In this document: in pieces, positions 1 to 12,778 of the stretch
How positions within the stretch are numbered: the first letter of the stretch is position 1
Layout: the number at the start of each line of letters is the position of its first letter
Origin: Wuchereria bancrofti
Taxonomy: Eukaryota > Nematoda > Chromadorea > Rhabditida > Onchocercidae
Assembly (NCBI GenBank): GCA_005281725.1
Contig: SSBO01000003.1
Coordinates: 1,201,396-1,265,395 of the forward strand
Reading direction: 5' to 3'
Length of the DNA stretch: 64,000 nt
Notes under the pieces: generated by a model
Told to the model about the DNA's origin: nothing
Database searches by the model: none
What the model saw: only the letters and a program-made list of their open reading frames with translations
Position numbers and translations under genes: made by a program

Positions 1-199
1 GACAAATCTTGATTATTTTGACTGAAGTTTTTCATCATAACTGTCCGGACATAATAAACGAAAGATACAACAAGCAAAAACCCAAACGATTTGAACTTTC
101 TTCATAACAGCCTAATTTTGATATCATCACTACATAAGTGGAAGTGATTGAATATTTTTACAATAGAGATCAAAATGAAATCATTTTCAAGATGCTTAG

Positions 200-1153
200 T
201 CAATCATCATCCCTAGCAAATGTTTCCGCAGTACTGAGGTAATCGATTGCTTGAACAAGAGGTGTCTGATGACCGACTTTACGATCATATTCCCACAACA
301 TAAAGGATTTTGCTGAACCACTAACTTCAAAAACGCGACTGTTATCTGCAATTTCTTAAATTCACACTCATTTCAAATGGTTCTCAGTAACTTCATGGTA
401 GAATAACAATAAAATAAGAAATTCTCAATAAACTTCATGGTGGAAAAATAACAATCGAAATATTTGCAAAATATAATCATACAATCTTTCATAAGACTAG
501 CAAAAAAATGAAAATTAATTGCAAACCTTTGATCCCTTTTTCTATAGCAACAAATAAACGGTAGCCATCTGGAAATTTCTGCTGTACTCCATTCAAAATT
601 CGTCCTCGAAATGTTGCAATTTTTCTATCATCTACAAAAAGTAAACTGATCAAACGCTATGAAAAAGTTAGCCAAAACAACTTAACAAACTTATCAAATT
701 CGACATTTACAAACTATTCAACTTCATCGCTACCAAAACTTTCCAATCGCTTTAAAATAGTAGGTTTCAAAAACTCTGTACTCTTAAAATACTAAAAACA
801 TTGAATTGTCAATTCTCCATTTTCACCCGCACGGTTTGCAGTGCTTTAGCCCCACTTCGCTAGAAATGTCGCAGTTAAAGTAGATACAATTTTCTTCTAC
901 TGATATTTGCGAAAATTCAATTTTATAATAAACAGGAAAAACCACCTCCTAATCTCTCGGTGATAAAGTACTGTGACACTTTTGCTGGTCCATCGTATTC
1001 AATCCTACACGGTAACGAATGAAATTCATTGGTGAAATCATCATTACTCACATTTTCGAAAACAATATTTTTTGCTTCCTCGGGATGTTCCGCTACGATT
1101 AGCTCATTTCTAGGTTTTGCCAGTTTTGTCACTTCTTTCCTTCTTTTTGACAT
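200..1153 (-). CDS. RNASEH2C: Ribonuclease H2 subunit C (non-catalytic)
   Basis: Three exons: 1153 to about 943 or 946, 631-527 and 345-200, giving about 152 residues, the usual size for this subunit. RNASEH2C is a structural subunit of the nuclear RNase H2 trimer that removes RNA from RNA/DNA hybrids and single ribonucleotides from DNA. Seen: the family's N-terminal block HSLPCRIEYDGPAKVSQYF near residues 46-64, the central FRGRILNG and FPDGYRLFVAIE blocks in exon 2, and a C-terminal LWEYDRKVG block in exon 3. Phases agree across both introns (D codons split at both). The first donor is ambiguous by one codon. An acceptor-like TTATCACAG lies 11 nt before the ATG. It is last of three genes in one orientation with RCL1. 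The family call rests on these conserved blocks recalled from human and yeast homologues. Confidence 0.86.
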
Positions 1154-1562
1154 CAGCAGATTTCTGTGATAAAGAAGCTTCTTTCTAGCACAAACGAACG
1201 ATTATAAAAATGTAAAAATGAGCAAAACAGAAAAGCCTACATGGAGCAGGAATGTATATTAAGTGCTTATTAAACTTCAAGCAAAATATTTTACAATAGA
1301 AATAACTTTTATGCTATGGATTCATGTACAATAAAAACTTGACATTGTCCTTCAAATGTTCTAATTCATCCCAATTTCTCTTCAAATAGTGCTCAAATTT
1401 CAAACCGATTAAGATATTTGGAATAAAAACACAGATAAAATCCATTTTTCATTGAAACAACACAACGTCATTTTGAATGCCAATTTTGAAACATTTTCAA
1501 ATAACTTACTGGTTATTTTTGAAAACTTTACAATCGTATGGGTTCAATATTCAAACAATGTC
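1154..1562. other. Gap between RNASEH2C and the next gene
   Basis: AT-rich, about 410 bp. It holds the likely trans-splice acceptor of RNASEH2C at its left end and the 3' flank of the gene to the right. No other coding signal seen. Confidence 0.5.
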
Positions 1563-3139
1563 CTATGAGATCACATTACGGAAAACTCGAATCAGGTTAT
1601 CAGCAAATAAATCTGACGAATCCCATTCATCAAGTCGCAGGCCCTGAAGGCACTCTGGAACAGAAGAAGTGAGTCCACGCGGAAAAGTATTCGGTTCTAA
1701 CCAATCAACTGTCAGAAATAGTTGAAAGCTTTTTTTTGAACTCCATTCTTCGCACAACAATGTGATAGTTATCTGCAATTAACCAATATTAATCAAAAGG
1801 AACAGCAAAACCATATTTTAACAAGAATGAGGAGCCAGAGAGAAATTACAGCTGAGACTATAAATTTCTCCAGAGAAGTTCTGACATAAGGTGTACAATT
1901 ATATCAGTGTTAAATGCGCTAACAGAAACAACACCAATAGAAACTTAGTTAAGGGAAAAAAAAATATATATAGAAAAAAAAAACTTAGCTAATAGAAAAA
2001 ATATAAAAAAAAACTTGTAGAAAAAAGTAACAATTGTAAGATAATAATAAGAGTAAATACCACAGAAATATAAACAACTGAAATTAGAATAAAAGAAAAA
2101 TACTTACACAAGTAGGTTCATCTTCATCAATTGCCCATTCCATGAATGTAAATGGATATCTGACGTCCGAGCACAGTTTTACTGCTAGATCGATCCTAAA
2201 ATTAATTTATATCACTGAAACACCAATTAAACAAAGTCACGGTGTCAACCGCTACTAACAATTAATCAGCAATCAAATTATTTTAAGTCAGAAATTCCTT
2301 TTCTCATATTTACTGTCCTGAACTAGAAAGAACTGAAGAGCATTAACAAAAGTAACATCGCCCTACCTTAAACAACATTCAACGAAGCTATGATACAAGG
2401 AACAAAGCGTATCACCATTTTGCCATGAATGCTGAAATGCGGAACCCAAACTGGTCATAACTTCCGGACCAGTTGCAGGAAAAGATTCACTCCGGTGTAG
2501 CTTCAAAAAATAACTGCTAGCATCCAACCTACAAAAATGAATTGCATTTCTCTACGATCACATTATTACATCACATAATTAATTATGTAAGTAGAAGCAA
2601 TATCCGAAAGGTTTACTGGAGCTTTTCAAGCCCCGAAAGGCTTATTTCAACAAATAGCCGCCCTGTTCCCTATCCAAAAGGCAAACCTTAATTGGTGGTA
2701 CAGTTAGTAAACAGGAGTAACTAACTACATCCCAATCAGGTTTGACTCTAACAGAACTTAGTTAATACAAAAATGTAAGCATATAAAATATATATATATA
2801 TAGAAAAATTTCACTTTCCTGACTTTCCCGCAATTATAAATTTTTTCAAGACCTATAAGCAGTACATCACTAGAACATCATGTTGACCTATTATTAAAGT
2901 GATAGAACGTCTAAGTAGAAAAAAAGACAGAACCTCAAAGTTATTGTTACTTGTTGAAATGAATTATTAACTTCCGAACGGCAATCTTCAGCAGCCAATT
3001 CACACAACTGTTTAAGCCATTCCCATTCAGATTCAATCAACTCAAACGTACCAGCTTCACTATTTATACTTGGACATTCTATCAAGAAATCAGCCCACGG
3101 TACCACTGGCACTTCCATCAACCTAACAATGGAATTCAT
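1563..3139 (-). CDS. Unrecognised 221-residue protein
   Basis: Four exons joined with consistent phases: 3139-2934, 2528-2367, 2195-2108 and 1772-1563 (stop). Donors and acceptors are standard GT/AG. The product is acidic and rich in Trp and Leu, with no signal peptide or membrane segment. Readable blocks include VPVVPWADFLIECPS near the N-terminus, YPFTFMEWAIDEDEPT in exon 3 and FLTVDWLEPNTFPRG in exon 4. I do not recognise the family. The exon 3-4 layout of alternating strands with a YPF motif is loosely like an RWD/UBC-type fold, but that is a weak guess. The start could be ATG 3139 or the in-frame ATG seven codons later, which follows a possible acceptor (GTTAG). It lies between RCL1 (stop 368 nt upstream) and RNASEH2C (start 410 nt downstream), all minus strand, so it could be an operon member. 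Confidence 0.65.
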
Positions 3140-3506
3140 TTGAATGCACTATGAAATCATTATGAGAAAGCACTTTGATAAGTCGCCTCTCTAATGAATA
3201 TGCAGAATCATTGACTGAAATAATATAACACAAAACAAATTTCGAATGCAAAAAATTTTATTGCAAAATCAACAATCCATACAAGAATAAAAAACAAAAA
3301 ATAAACAAAACAAACAACAATACTATGTTAGCCTCGAACAATATGTAGTCAGTTTATTTATTATGATTTCTTGCCACAATACTTCTTACCAACAAGAAAT
3401 TCCAAATTAAAAAAAAGACACAATTGAAATCACTCATATTTTGAATATTAGAGAAAACTGGAAGCCATTTAAGTTTATCAAAATTACATGTAATACTGAG
3501 TTCAAA
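3140..3506. other. Gap between RCL1 and the orphan gene
   Basis: About 370 bp of AT-rich sequence with A-rich runs near 3290-3310 and 3405-3420. Nothing coding seen. Confidence 0.5.
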
Positions 3507-6323
3507 TCACAACACAATTTTATTCAAATTACTAAATCCAATACCCATACAAGTCATCAGTACCTTCTCATTAGAGCCCAATCTCTGTTCCTTATCTTCG
3601 CGCGGTTCGTCCCAATGGTCTATTTTAAATGTTATTTCGAAGTACTTCTTCAAATTCCGCAGTGTGTACATACTGAAGAAGGCAAAAAAATACTAAAAAG
3701 TACAGAACAGATTTTAATAAAATGATGAGCAAATCAGTCTGCATGCGCTAATCCAATTACTTGCTCAATTTTAGTGAGAACAAATGATAATGAAATTGTC
3801 GACAGCAATACTGGATGTCTGTTGACAATGTTCCTAACAAAGTCTCAGCTTTATATTGCAGAAAGCTGCGGTGTATATTTCAAGGCAATGGAAAAATTTT
3901 TTCTTCATAGGCAATGATATAATACTCGAGAAAGAAACCATCATCAGAAATATGGATATATTCTATATGTGAGGAAAATAAAATAGCATTTAACATATTT
4001 CCAGGGAAGTAAATGAAACTAACCAGTAAGCAGAGAGAGGTCCAAACAGATATGCACTAACATCCTTTTCACAAAGCGTCATAAAAGTCACAGCTAGGGC
4101 TTGAGCTGTGGTGTCAACACATCCACCCTGCAAATATTATAATTATTAACTAAATTATGCAAAATGACAGTATCAATTTTTCAATACAATCTATCAGTGA
4201 AAAGAAACGAAACTAACTGCAAAGATCTGATCCAACAACTGGCATGCAGCAACGTGCCCAACGTCTTCCGGCACAACTGGGTTGCCTTGCTCACCTTTCG
4301 GTTTTGATACGGATTCACCATGATAAATTATTCCTTCCGTAGTTTCGCTAGTTAAAAAAAGACCAAAGCCAGGTGAACTAAAGAACTAATCACAATTATT
4401 CGGACAAAAAGCATAGAATTCTAAAAACTCATTTTTTTGAGTAAAGAGCTATTGACTATTGACGTATTCAGACATCTACTTTATATTTGTCTTTTCATTT
4501 TCTATTCTATTACTTAATAATGAAAGTATATGCTGCTGATCTGCACGACTATAAAAATCACTAGAAAGAGTAACCACTGAAAAGCGCCTAAATTTATTTG
4601 AAAAAATAATCATATCGAGCATACAACACTGACTGTCCTCAAAGTTTTGAAAAGCTTGAACAAAGAGGAAAACAAGAAAAGTTGAAAAGTGGAATAATAC
4701 CATACTTTCCACCGGATGCTCCTTTTCTCTGATCAACAGTGATATAAACATCAGCAATGTAATCACGAAGAGTCTCTTTTGCTGCATCAATCATACGATA
4801 TGCTATAGATGGAGAAACTTTGGAAACAGACGCGATCCCTCGTATTTTACATATTTTTCCCATTGTTTTACACTAAATTATAGCAAAAATTAGATAATTT
4901 AAACATTTATAGGGTTTATGATTAAACAAGATATATGGATGATAGTGTAATTGTTTTTTATGAAGAAGCAAAGCTACGGGATATCTCGGCATAAAGGTCT
5001 TATAGCAAAAAACTGCATTAAAAAAGATACCTGTACAGGACGAAAGGTTCTTATTGTTGGTGCAGTCAAAGTTACACATCCACCACCGTCGGGTTTGTAA
5101 CCTCGAGCAATAATCTAAATTTAGAAATTTCAATTCTCTAACAAATTACAACATAATGATATTCAAGTTTTCATACGGGCGATACTATCGAAAATTAAGT
5201 AGCAATGGTAAAGATAGAAGGATACTAGAAGGAGATCAAAAATGAGTCAAAATAATGTTGAAAGAGATTAATTCAAATAAATAAATGAACCTTAATTTCT
5301 GGCGCATCAGACGCCAACACAAATTTATTGAAAACTGGAAGCCACGTTGCACGAATGGCATCAGCGCTCAACTCACATGGAGCGTTGGTTATTCCTTGTA
5401 GTTTTACGTTAAGTGGGTACTTACAAAAAGGAGCAATCATTAACAAAGGTTCCAAGTAGTAGCTGAAAAATATATATGGTAATTCTATGAGGAATGATAG
5501 AAGAATGAGATGTCGAGTAGCAATGACAAAGATGCAAAAATAGCAACAATTCTATCAGGAGTACCATATTTTTTCAAGGTTGATGAGTTCATAAATCCAG
5601 TTATCTTTGAACTAAAAAAAGAAAAGCCATTCAAAAACAATTAGAAACTATGATTACCCACCAAAGAAAATAATTGTTAAACTTTAATAAATTTAAGTCT
5701 AGAAGTGTGAGAGCCAGGAAAAAACAACCTTATGCATCGATCACTGCCACAATCGAAAGTAAGTTTACCACCCGTGATCATACCAGGTGAGAATGTAACT
5801 TCAGTACCTGGAATGAAAAAATTAAAGCCAAAGCCATAGCAGAGAAAGTATAAAATTAGACTAAAAAAATAAAAGCTAGAGTAAAAAAATTGAACCTGTT
5901 TGATTGATTCTAATTCGTGTGCCATTGGTTATCTTTTCCAACAGTAACAGAAGTTTTGACTCGAAATCTAAAATCCTGTGTTTTTTTTTTAAAGAAAAGA
6001 ACAATGGTTAGGAGAAACTGTGGTCTAAAAATTTGTGAATCGCTGGAATTTCGAAATCAAAAAAACCAAACCAAGCTTTAAAAGTTATTACTGAAATTAT
6101 CTCTAACTGGAAAAAATCTCAAGTCATTCATCAAAGAATGAATTAAGCCATCTGAAATGTGACGTAATAGAAGAACGTCAAATGAGAACGTACCTCTTAT
6201 TCCTGGCTCATCATCATAAGGACGTATCTCAGAAATGGTCACCGAATGACCACTTAGCAATGAATAAGCAAGTCGCTGTCTGAAGAAGTTACATCCCTCA
6301 AAACGTAACTCTTTCTGCTCCAT
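3507..6323 (-). CDS. RCL1: RNA 3'-terminal phosphate cyclase-like protein (Rcl1)
   Basis: Nine exons: 6323-6194, 5967-5896, 5807-5729, 5462-5291, 5114-5031, 4872-4706, 4377-4218, 4127-4024 and 3672-3507. All phases agree, giving 377 residues against about 373 in human. Rcl1 is a nucleolar protein of the cyclase fold that acts with Bms1 in 40S ribosome assembly and 18S rRNA processing; it lacks cyclase activity. Seen in order: RFEGCNFFRQRLAYSLLSG near the start, PYDDEPGIRG, ITNGTRIRINQTG, TFSPGMITGG, a YYLEPLLMIAPF block, RGYKPDGGG, KIRGIASVSKVSPS, SPGFGLFL, GGCVDTTAQALAV, and the tail NLKKYFEITFKI. The usual length ends at that tail; here about 35 extra polar residues follow. The ATG follows AG-rich leader sequence and begins the conserved first block, so the start is well supported. 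Expected to be constitutively expressed. It is first of three co-oriented genes. Confidence 0.94.
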
Positions 6324-7140
6324 AATTTCTCCTTAAAGTGACGTTAACAATCTAACGCTTTTACTAAACATATCCACGTATCACGCACCCTCATATCACG
6401 TCAGCCCTTTTTCACACATCCTCTCCTATTGTCCTGATATGTTACACTTGCGTCTCATCTATTCCATACTATTTCTTCATATATATGCGTCTGCCCATGA
6501 TAGCTCGTGCTTGATTTGGCGCTATTTGAAAAGTGTTGGCGGTGTTGGCATACACATTCAGGAGAGACCTTTAAATCACTTTTGATTATTTTGAGCTATT
6601 CAGTTGACATTTGTAATCACTGTCGATAACAGACGAGTTTTCTTTGAAGTTTTAAAATTTTGTAGAAAGGAAATTCGTTGATAAAAAAAAGAAAACAAAA
6701 ACAAATTAATCGTGTCAGAGTACGCAAATTATTTTATAAAACACAAGCCAGATATTTACATCACAATTTTAGCAAGAAATTTACTCACCGTTTTTTTCCT
6801 CTTTTTAAATTATCAATTTATTATCGAAATACAGTTAAACATCTGTTTGCACTGATGGAATTCATCTGATAATGTATGGAAATTGTCTAGTTAACATTTG
6901 ATATCAATTCGAGTTTATTCTAACTGAAATCTCATCCAAAATAAATGTTTTTTTTTTACACTTAAATGCAAATTTTTACGCTTAAAGATGGTTCCATAAA
7001 AAATCTGTGATAAATTTAAGAATCTTTGAGTAATCATGCAAATATTTCATTTTAAAGATTTTTAAAGTGTTATTTAAAATTCCATTCGTATTAGCAATTC
7101 GTAGTATATACGGTGCATTGTATGTACTGTTCAACATATT
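6324..7140. promoter_or_regulatory. Divergent intergenic region 5' of RCL1
   Basis: This region lies between the RCL1 start (minus) and a small plus-strand gene, so it probably holds promoters for both. The part next to RCL1 (6340-6560) is less AT-rich than its surroundings. No specific motif could be assigned. Confidence 0.35.
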
Positions 7141-8014
7141 ATGGAACGATCGGTGAGAAATATAAAAGAAATGTTGCGCGAAAATGTTGCTCGATTTTTA
7201 GAGCATGCTGACGGACGTGAAGTGATCGTCACTGTAAAGGCACGACTTGTCAAGAAACGTCAATCTAATTCGTTTCTAGCATTCTATTTTATTAATAATA
7301 CAATAATATACATGAAAAAAGTAAAACAAAATTGATAATTTATATTTTAAATCATATGACCTGAAGAGACCTTATGTTGTTCTGGCTATTACTTTTAAAA
7401 GATTTGAATTGTTTACTAACTTTATTTTTTAACTTTATTCGATACAATTAATGATGCAATTATTTATCATTGCAGCCTATTAGTGATTTTATTTCTTGAT
7501 ATCTTAGTAATTCTTGACCATCGTCCACTTCTATTTTTAATAGCTTAGTAATTTTTGATTTTAGTCATTAAGTGTTTCTGATAATTTCTTTCACTGTTTT
7601 TTTAATACGTTCCACCGAATCTATGCGAAAGTTAAATTTGAAGTGAAAATAGCTATCATTTTGCATAAACCTAATATTTTTCTAAATTTCAGAAAATGAA
7701 GAACAAAAAAAATTAGAAAAGGTTAACATTTACTTAATTATTTGTCCAGGAATTTTATCAGAAATATTGGCTTTTTGTTTTAAACGAAATAGGTCAAAAC
7801 TGATGTCAAATTTTTTTTTTTTTTTTTTTGCATATTGCATTTTATTTACAAATAAATTTACCATTTTATTCATTTCATTTAGGATGAAAAAATTGAACAT
7901 CTAAAGCGAAATCATGCGAAATATATGGATAACACTGTATCACAAACTGATAAATCAACCAGCGTTTACAGTGAGAATAACAGTTCTGCAATTGTGAGAA
8001 TAATTTATTTGTAA
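7141..8014 (+). CDS. Small charged orphan protein, three exons
   Basis: Exons 7141-7258, 7693-7721 and 7883-8014 join in phase to 92 residues. Acceptors are good (AAATTTCAG at 7692, TCATTTAG at 7882) and the third exon ends at a TAA. Exon 1 carries ENVARFLEHADGREVIVTV, and the middle is Lys/Glu-rich (NEEQKKLEKDEKIEHLKR) and probably helical. No signal peptide or membrane segment. The family is not recognised. The first donor (C/GTCAAT) is weak, and a further exon after ATT/GTGAGA near 7992 would also be possible. The start ATG has no clear leader acceptor, so the N-terminus may be incomplete. Support is phase agreement plus non-repetitive composition, not homology. Confidence 0.45.
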
Positions 8015-8983
8015 ATTAAAAAAAAAAAAAGAACAGTTTTAGTTTTTAATAAAACTGTAAATCCTTTATTTTGAAATTAAATGAATTAAATTTTGACTTT
8101 TATTACTCATTTTAATCATTTCTTTTAGAAATTATTATTTCTGAAATTTTGAATCTTGAATGAATGATCATTGATTTCTTTCCTTTAGCTCTTCTTATTT
8201 ATAGGCAGTTGTAGAACTTTTTATAATAATTTTTAATTAATTATGATATGAATTGTAGAAATGGTATGGTAAAAAAAAGGACAAATATCACTATGGCAAA
8301 GAATAAATTTTTATAATTCACCAAAAATGACAGAGAAAATAAGGAAACAAACAAAAATTTGATTCAAAATATTAGAAAGTTATTTACTTGTAACTATTAC
8401 TCAAAGTGATACCTGTATGAATGTTCCAACGAATTAAAATTAATCTCAGCGCTTCTGTCATTTAGCATTCAGTTACAAAAAGCGCCAAATAAAATTTATT
8501 TCATATTTATTTGTTCAATATTCTTTTGACATATAAACTTACATTCTATTTTTACTCAATGGTATTAACTAACTGCATTTGAACTGTTCCTCTTCATTAC
8601 CCAACTATTTTTAAATTGTGAAGGTTTTATTTAGATTTAGCCAATTTAAGAAATTACTTTTATTCAACCAATTATTTTTGCACAAGTGATCTCTCCGTTG
8701 GTCTCAATTTTTGTTATGCATAAGACAATAAGCTATAAAAACATACTCTCTTGTTAATTATCAGCAAATATCAAATTTAACTGAATTCTCATTTTTTTTA
8801 AATTACAAAATTAATAGAATTATGATTTAACCATAAAGTTTGACTTAGTTTCAAGTAAAATTTAAATTTTGATTAGTAAATTCTTTTCCCTTTAAAATTT
8901 CTATGTCGCTTATTTCACATATTCAGTTCATTCTGTTCTTTTACAACAAAATTATCCTAAATTGTTGATCGCATCTAAGTTTA

Positions 8984-9057
8984 TGATAAGCGACCTAAAA
9001 TATTAAATAAACAATAATGTTGATAAGCGACCTAAAATGCTAAATAAACAATAATGT
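8984..9057. repeat. 37-bp tandem duplication
   Basis: Two adjacent 37-bp copies, 8984-9020 and 9021-9057, beginning TGATAAGCGACCTAAAAT and ending AACAATAATGT. They differ at two neighbouring positions (AT versus GC). Confidence 0.9.
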
Positions 9058-9668
9058 TTGCATAATGTATTAATTTTGAAAGAACTTGAGAAAGTTAGAT
9101 ATGTCAATGAATTCATACGATAAAAGAAATGAATGATTTTTTTTCTCTTTAATTAAAGTGGGAAGAAGTGAAATATTACCTTATTTATTTATGGTACTTC
9201 AATTTAAACCTTTTAAAAATTACTATTTAAAATAGCAAAGCTTTTAAGTGGCTCTTTCAAGATCGCTTATTTTGTTAGTATCTTGACCGTTATTTATTTT
9301 TTGAATCATTTTTTGATTTAGTTAAGAATTCTCAATTATAAGCGTTTATGAATTCTATGCTAATTTAATTAATTAGCTGAAAAGCTTTTCAACTTCCAAA
9401 AGTACCACTTCTACTGTCAGCGAATTTCAAGAAAGTTTGATGATATTTTCACTTTCTTCGTTTTTCCATGTTGGATTCGTTTTCATTGTTAATTATTTTA
9501 GCTTTTTCCTATTTAAACCAATTTAATTAGTAAAATAGATGTTAGCTTACTATGATTGTTAAATATTTAATTTCATTTATTCTCAATTAAAATGAAATTA
9601 AATACATTTGTTTTTCTAAGATTATATCTTTTACAAACAATACGCATAATTGATGTATAATTTAACAG

Positions 9669-9692
9669 TCTCTCTCTCTCTCTCTTTCTCTC
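9669..9692. repeat. CT microsatellite
   Basis: A run of CT dinucleotides with one interruption, on the plus strand. Confidence 0.85.
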
Positions 9693-11757
9693 CTTTTTTA
9701 TCTTTTTTCCCCTGTTAGAAATTTACTGAGGTGGTCCGTAAAATAACACCTGATACCTGCCATAAGTTTCTCTTTAAATAATTGATTTAGCAGAAAAATT
9801 TCAGGTTATTCAGATAAACCTGACTTCACTAAAAAAAAAGTTAGAAATCAGGAAATTTCCGGAATGTCGCCGAATAGTAATAATAGCATTTTTCGTCAAC
9901 CTAAAATAAATCTGATGTAAAACGAAGAAGAAATTAGTTTTGAAGTGTTTAACATTAAATTTGAGGGTTTTTTATAAAGTTGGATTGCAATTGGAAAAAA
10001 AGAACTAAATAGTTTATAGATTCATAAATTTCAAATTTGTTTTTATTCTTTATTTTTCACACTTTCGAACATTTTTTTGAAAAGTTTACTACTATCATCA
10101 TTAACTCAAATAATTAAATAAAACAATACGCATTTCATCAGTTTCTTTGCTATAATGTCTTTTAATTAAGTAATAATTCTCTATTGTGTTTGTCATTTCG
10201 ATTAAAGTTTACTTCGACAAATGAAAATTGTGAAAGGAAAATTTTCAAAATTAAATTTTTGCTAAAAAACAATCTTTACCAGTTTTTTTTTCTGTCATTA
10301 TTTTTCCAATTTATTGCATTCTTCATATTAGAAAAAGCGAAGAAGAGGAAGAAAGATTCCGTGGTTTTTTAAATTTATCATTTAAACTAATGTTTTTTCA
10401 AATTTTCATTATTTTAAAACTTTAATAAATTTCCCCAAAACATTCCTTCATTCATTTGACTGTGCATACTAAGTAATTAGTACCACTACAACTTATCTAC
10501 TTGCTTTCAATGTTTTCTTATTTTAATATCGATAGAGGAAATCAAAATATGATTATATGACTATGATTTATTTAAAAAAAAAAAGTATATGACTTATTTA
10601 ATCTAAGGAATCTTGCAGTTTTCAGTGTTAATTCATGCTCAGACTTTATGACATTTGCAATTTACTTAATTAAATTAATAATCAGTTAAGTGAGAAAGAA
10701 TTGAAAAATGAAATAGTTAATTAAATAAATATTTCCGTGATAATTTTCTACGTACTTTGAATAAAAATTATTACTTTGAAATTTTTTTTTTTTCTGTTTT
10801 TGTCAACGTGGTGCTTAGTTGTCGCATTATTTTAAAGAGAAAGTGATATCTGACAGCTTGCATCTTTTTCATTTCTACGAGGAAATGAAATTTTCGTTTG
10901 TAAAATTAAACTTATCCTTCGTGATGCGTACTTTCATATTTTCAACTATGTTACAGTAATAACAGTGATTCATTCACCTTTGAAAAATGGTACTACCTTA
11001 ACTTTTTTTTCAAAATCAGAAATATGATATACTGAAGTGTTCATTTGTTTAATGAATAACAACATCTTATTCAAATTAAAAATTTAAATATATTTAAATA
11101 TACTAATTAACATGGAGTCTCAAGACTAATTTCAAGTTCCATGTTGAACTAAAAGTAACATTAAATTAATTTCATCCAACCAACAAATTCTAAATTCCAT
11201 CCCTTTCCATTTACTTTTTAAAAATCATCTTTGTTGCCTATTTTATGAAAATATTATTTTAAACTACATCTTGTATGTCTAAAGGAAGTAGTTAATTTGC
11301 AATTGATTAAAAAGTTAATGATTAATTTTGAAATTGTTAAATGCATTGATGTAACATTTTTTTAGTAATGAAAAGTTTGACTAATAACGCTTCAACTACG
11401 CCTTTACCAATAATCAGCAATGAAATTATCATCTTTTCAACGCTGCAATAACAATTTAAAAAATTGTCAATTAAAGTTCTTAACATTCTCACTAAAACAA
11501 CTTCTGAATGCTTTCCATCAATTCATGCATTTGAAAAATTTGAGTTAATTGACAAACAGTACAAATTATTATGAAATATCGATTTAAAATGTTTCAAATC
11601 CCAAAGTATGCATTTTTATGAAAATTAAAACTCAAATTTTGATGCTATAGAAATATCTCTCTTAAAGCCATGCCTTAATCAGATTACTCAGTTCCTTCAA
11701 CAATTCACTTATCAAGAAGTCAATTCATAATCTAATCACTACATTTTTACAGCTGAT

Positions 11758-12173
11758 ATGACAACTGATATGGCCAATCGATGATTATTGCACCGTGCCA
11801 GAAAACTACTAGGACTTGGCCATCGATCTTATTTACTATTGGTAATGTTGTCTTTTGCTGTACCAATCAACATCCATCCAAAGTGATAAGTATTTATTTT
11901 TTTTTGGACAGTTTTCAAATGCAAATTCTAATAATATTAATTAAACAAAGTTGACATTTATTTTTTTCTAAATTCTGAGTTACTTTTTTGTCTAATTTTA
12001 TTTTTATTGGAAATGAAATTTTTAATTTTTAGTTCTATCACGACGGCTCATCATTCAAGAAGCACTACATTGTTGAATTGCGCAAAATGGGCGGTTTTGA
12101 CATAAATTCTAGAACTTTCGACTACCTTTACGAAATTTCACTTACTACTTGCTATGTTATCAAAATTGAATAA
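11758..12173 (+). pseudogene. Two-exon gene with in-frame TGA at codon 9
   Basis: A leader-style acceptor (TTTTTACAG, ending 11752) is followed 5 nt later by ATG 11758. The frame reads eight codons (MTTDMANR), hits TGA at 11782-11784, then continues open with LLHRARKLLGLGHRSYLLL to a donor at 11841/11842 (TTG/GTAATG). The second exon, 12033-12173, starts after TTTTTAG in matching phase 0 with FYHDGSSFKKHYIVELRKMG and ends at TAA. The 46-residue second exon has coding-like composition. Apart from the TGA, a 74-residue product would result. Family not recognised. Either the gene is broken, or the TGA is a base-call error, or the true start is elsewhere. Confidence 0.45.
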
Positions 12174-12778
12174 TGAATGCGTAGAAGTTTTATTCAAAAT
12201 TTAATTTTTTAATTGGAAATTTCTTTACAAAATTAAATGGATTAAAATGATGAATATATATTAGTTGCGATGAAACGAGAAATTGAATTAATAGAAATAG
12301 ATTGAGAATAGATAGAGCTAAACTTATTTGCTTTTCATTGTATTATTCATTAATTTCTACAAAAGATTAAAGATCAACGAAATTTGAACTTTAAACAGTG
12401 ATTCTGAACAAAAAAATCTGAAATCCTCTTTCTTTCTCAAAAATTAATCTTTGGGTTTCATTTTTACATATTTCCAGTTCCTCAACGAAAACATTCCCTA
12501 TCATTTAATAATCTTTTCAAAATTTTTGCCATTTTTCACTTTTTTTCTTTTCCCTTTTTTCTTTCTTTTTTTTTTGTTCCATATTATCTAGATGATTTGT
12601 GATATCAATTTTAGTCCAAATAAATTGAGTACAAAAAAAAAAAAAAATGCACAACAAACAGTACAGTATATTAGCATATTATCATTTTCAAAATTTCATT
12701 TTCATGATGATATTATTTTTTGTTGACAATAGCAGGTGACAATAGCACAAAAAAAAAAAAAAAAAAGAAAAAGTTAAT
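12174..12778. other. AT-rich gap
   Basis: About 600 bp with T-rich and A-rich homopolymers (12538-12580, 12633-12648, 12749-12766). No coding signal. Confidence 0.5.

Larger units (their letters stand above)
8015..11757. other. AT-rich intergenic stretch, 3.7 kb
   Basis: No credible exon seen. It contains a 37-bp direct duplication (8984-9057), a CT microsatellite (about 9669-9692) and many A or T runs. A short plus-strand frame at 10184-10372 is low complexity and unsupported. Confidence 0.5.
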
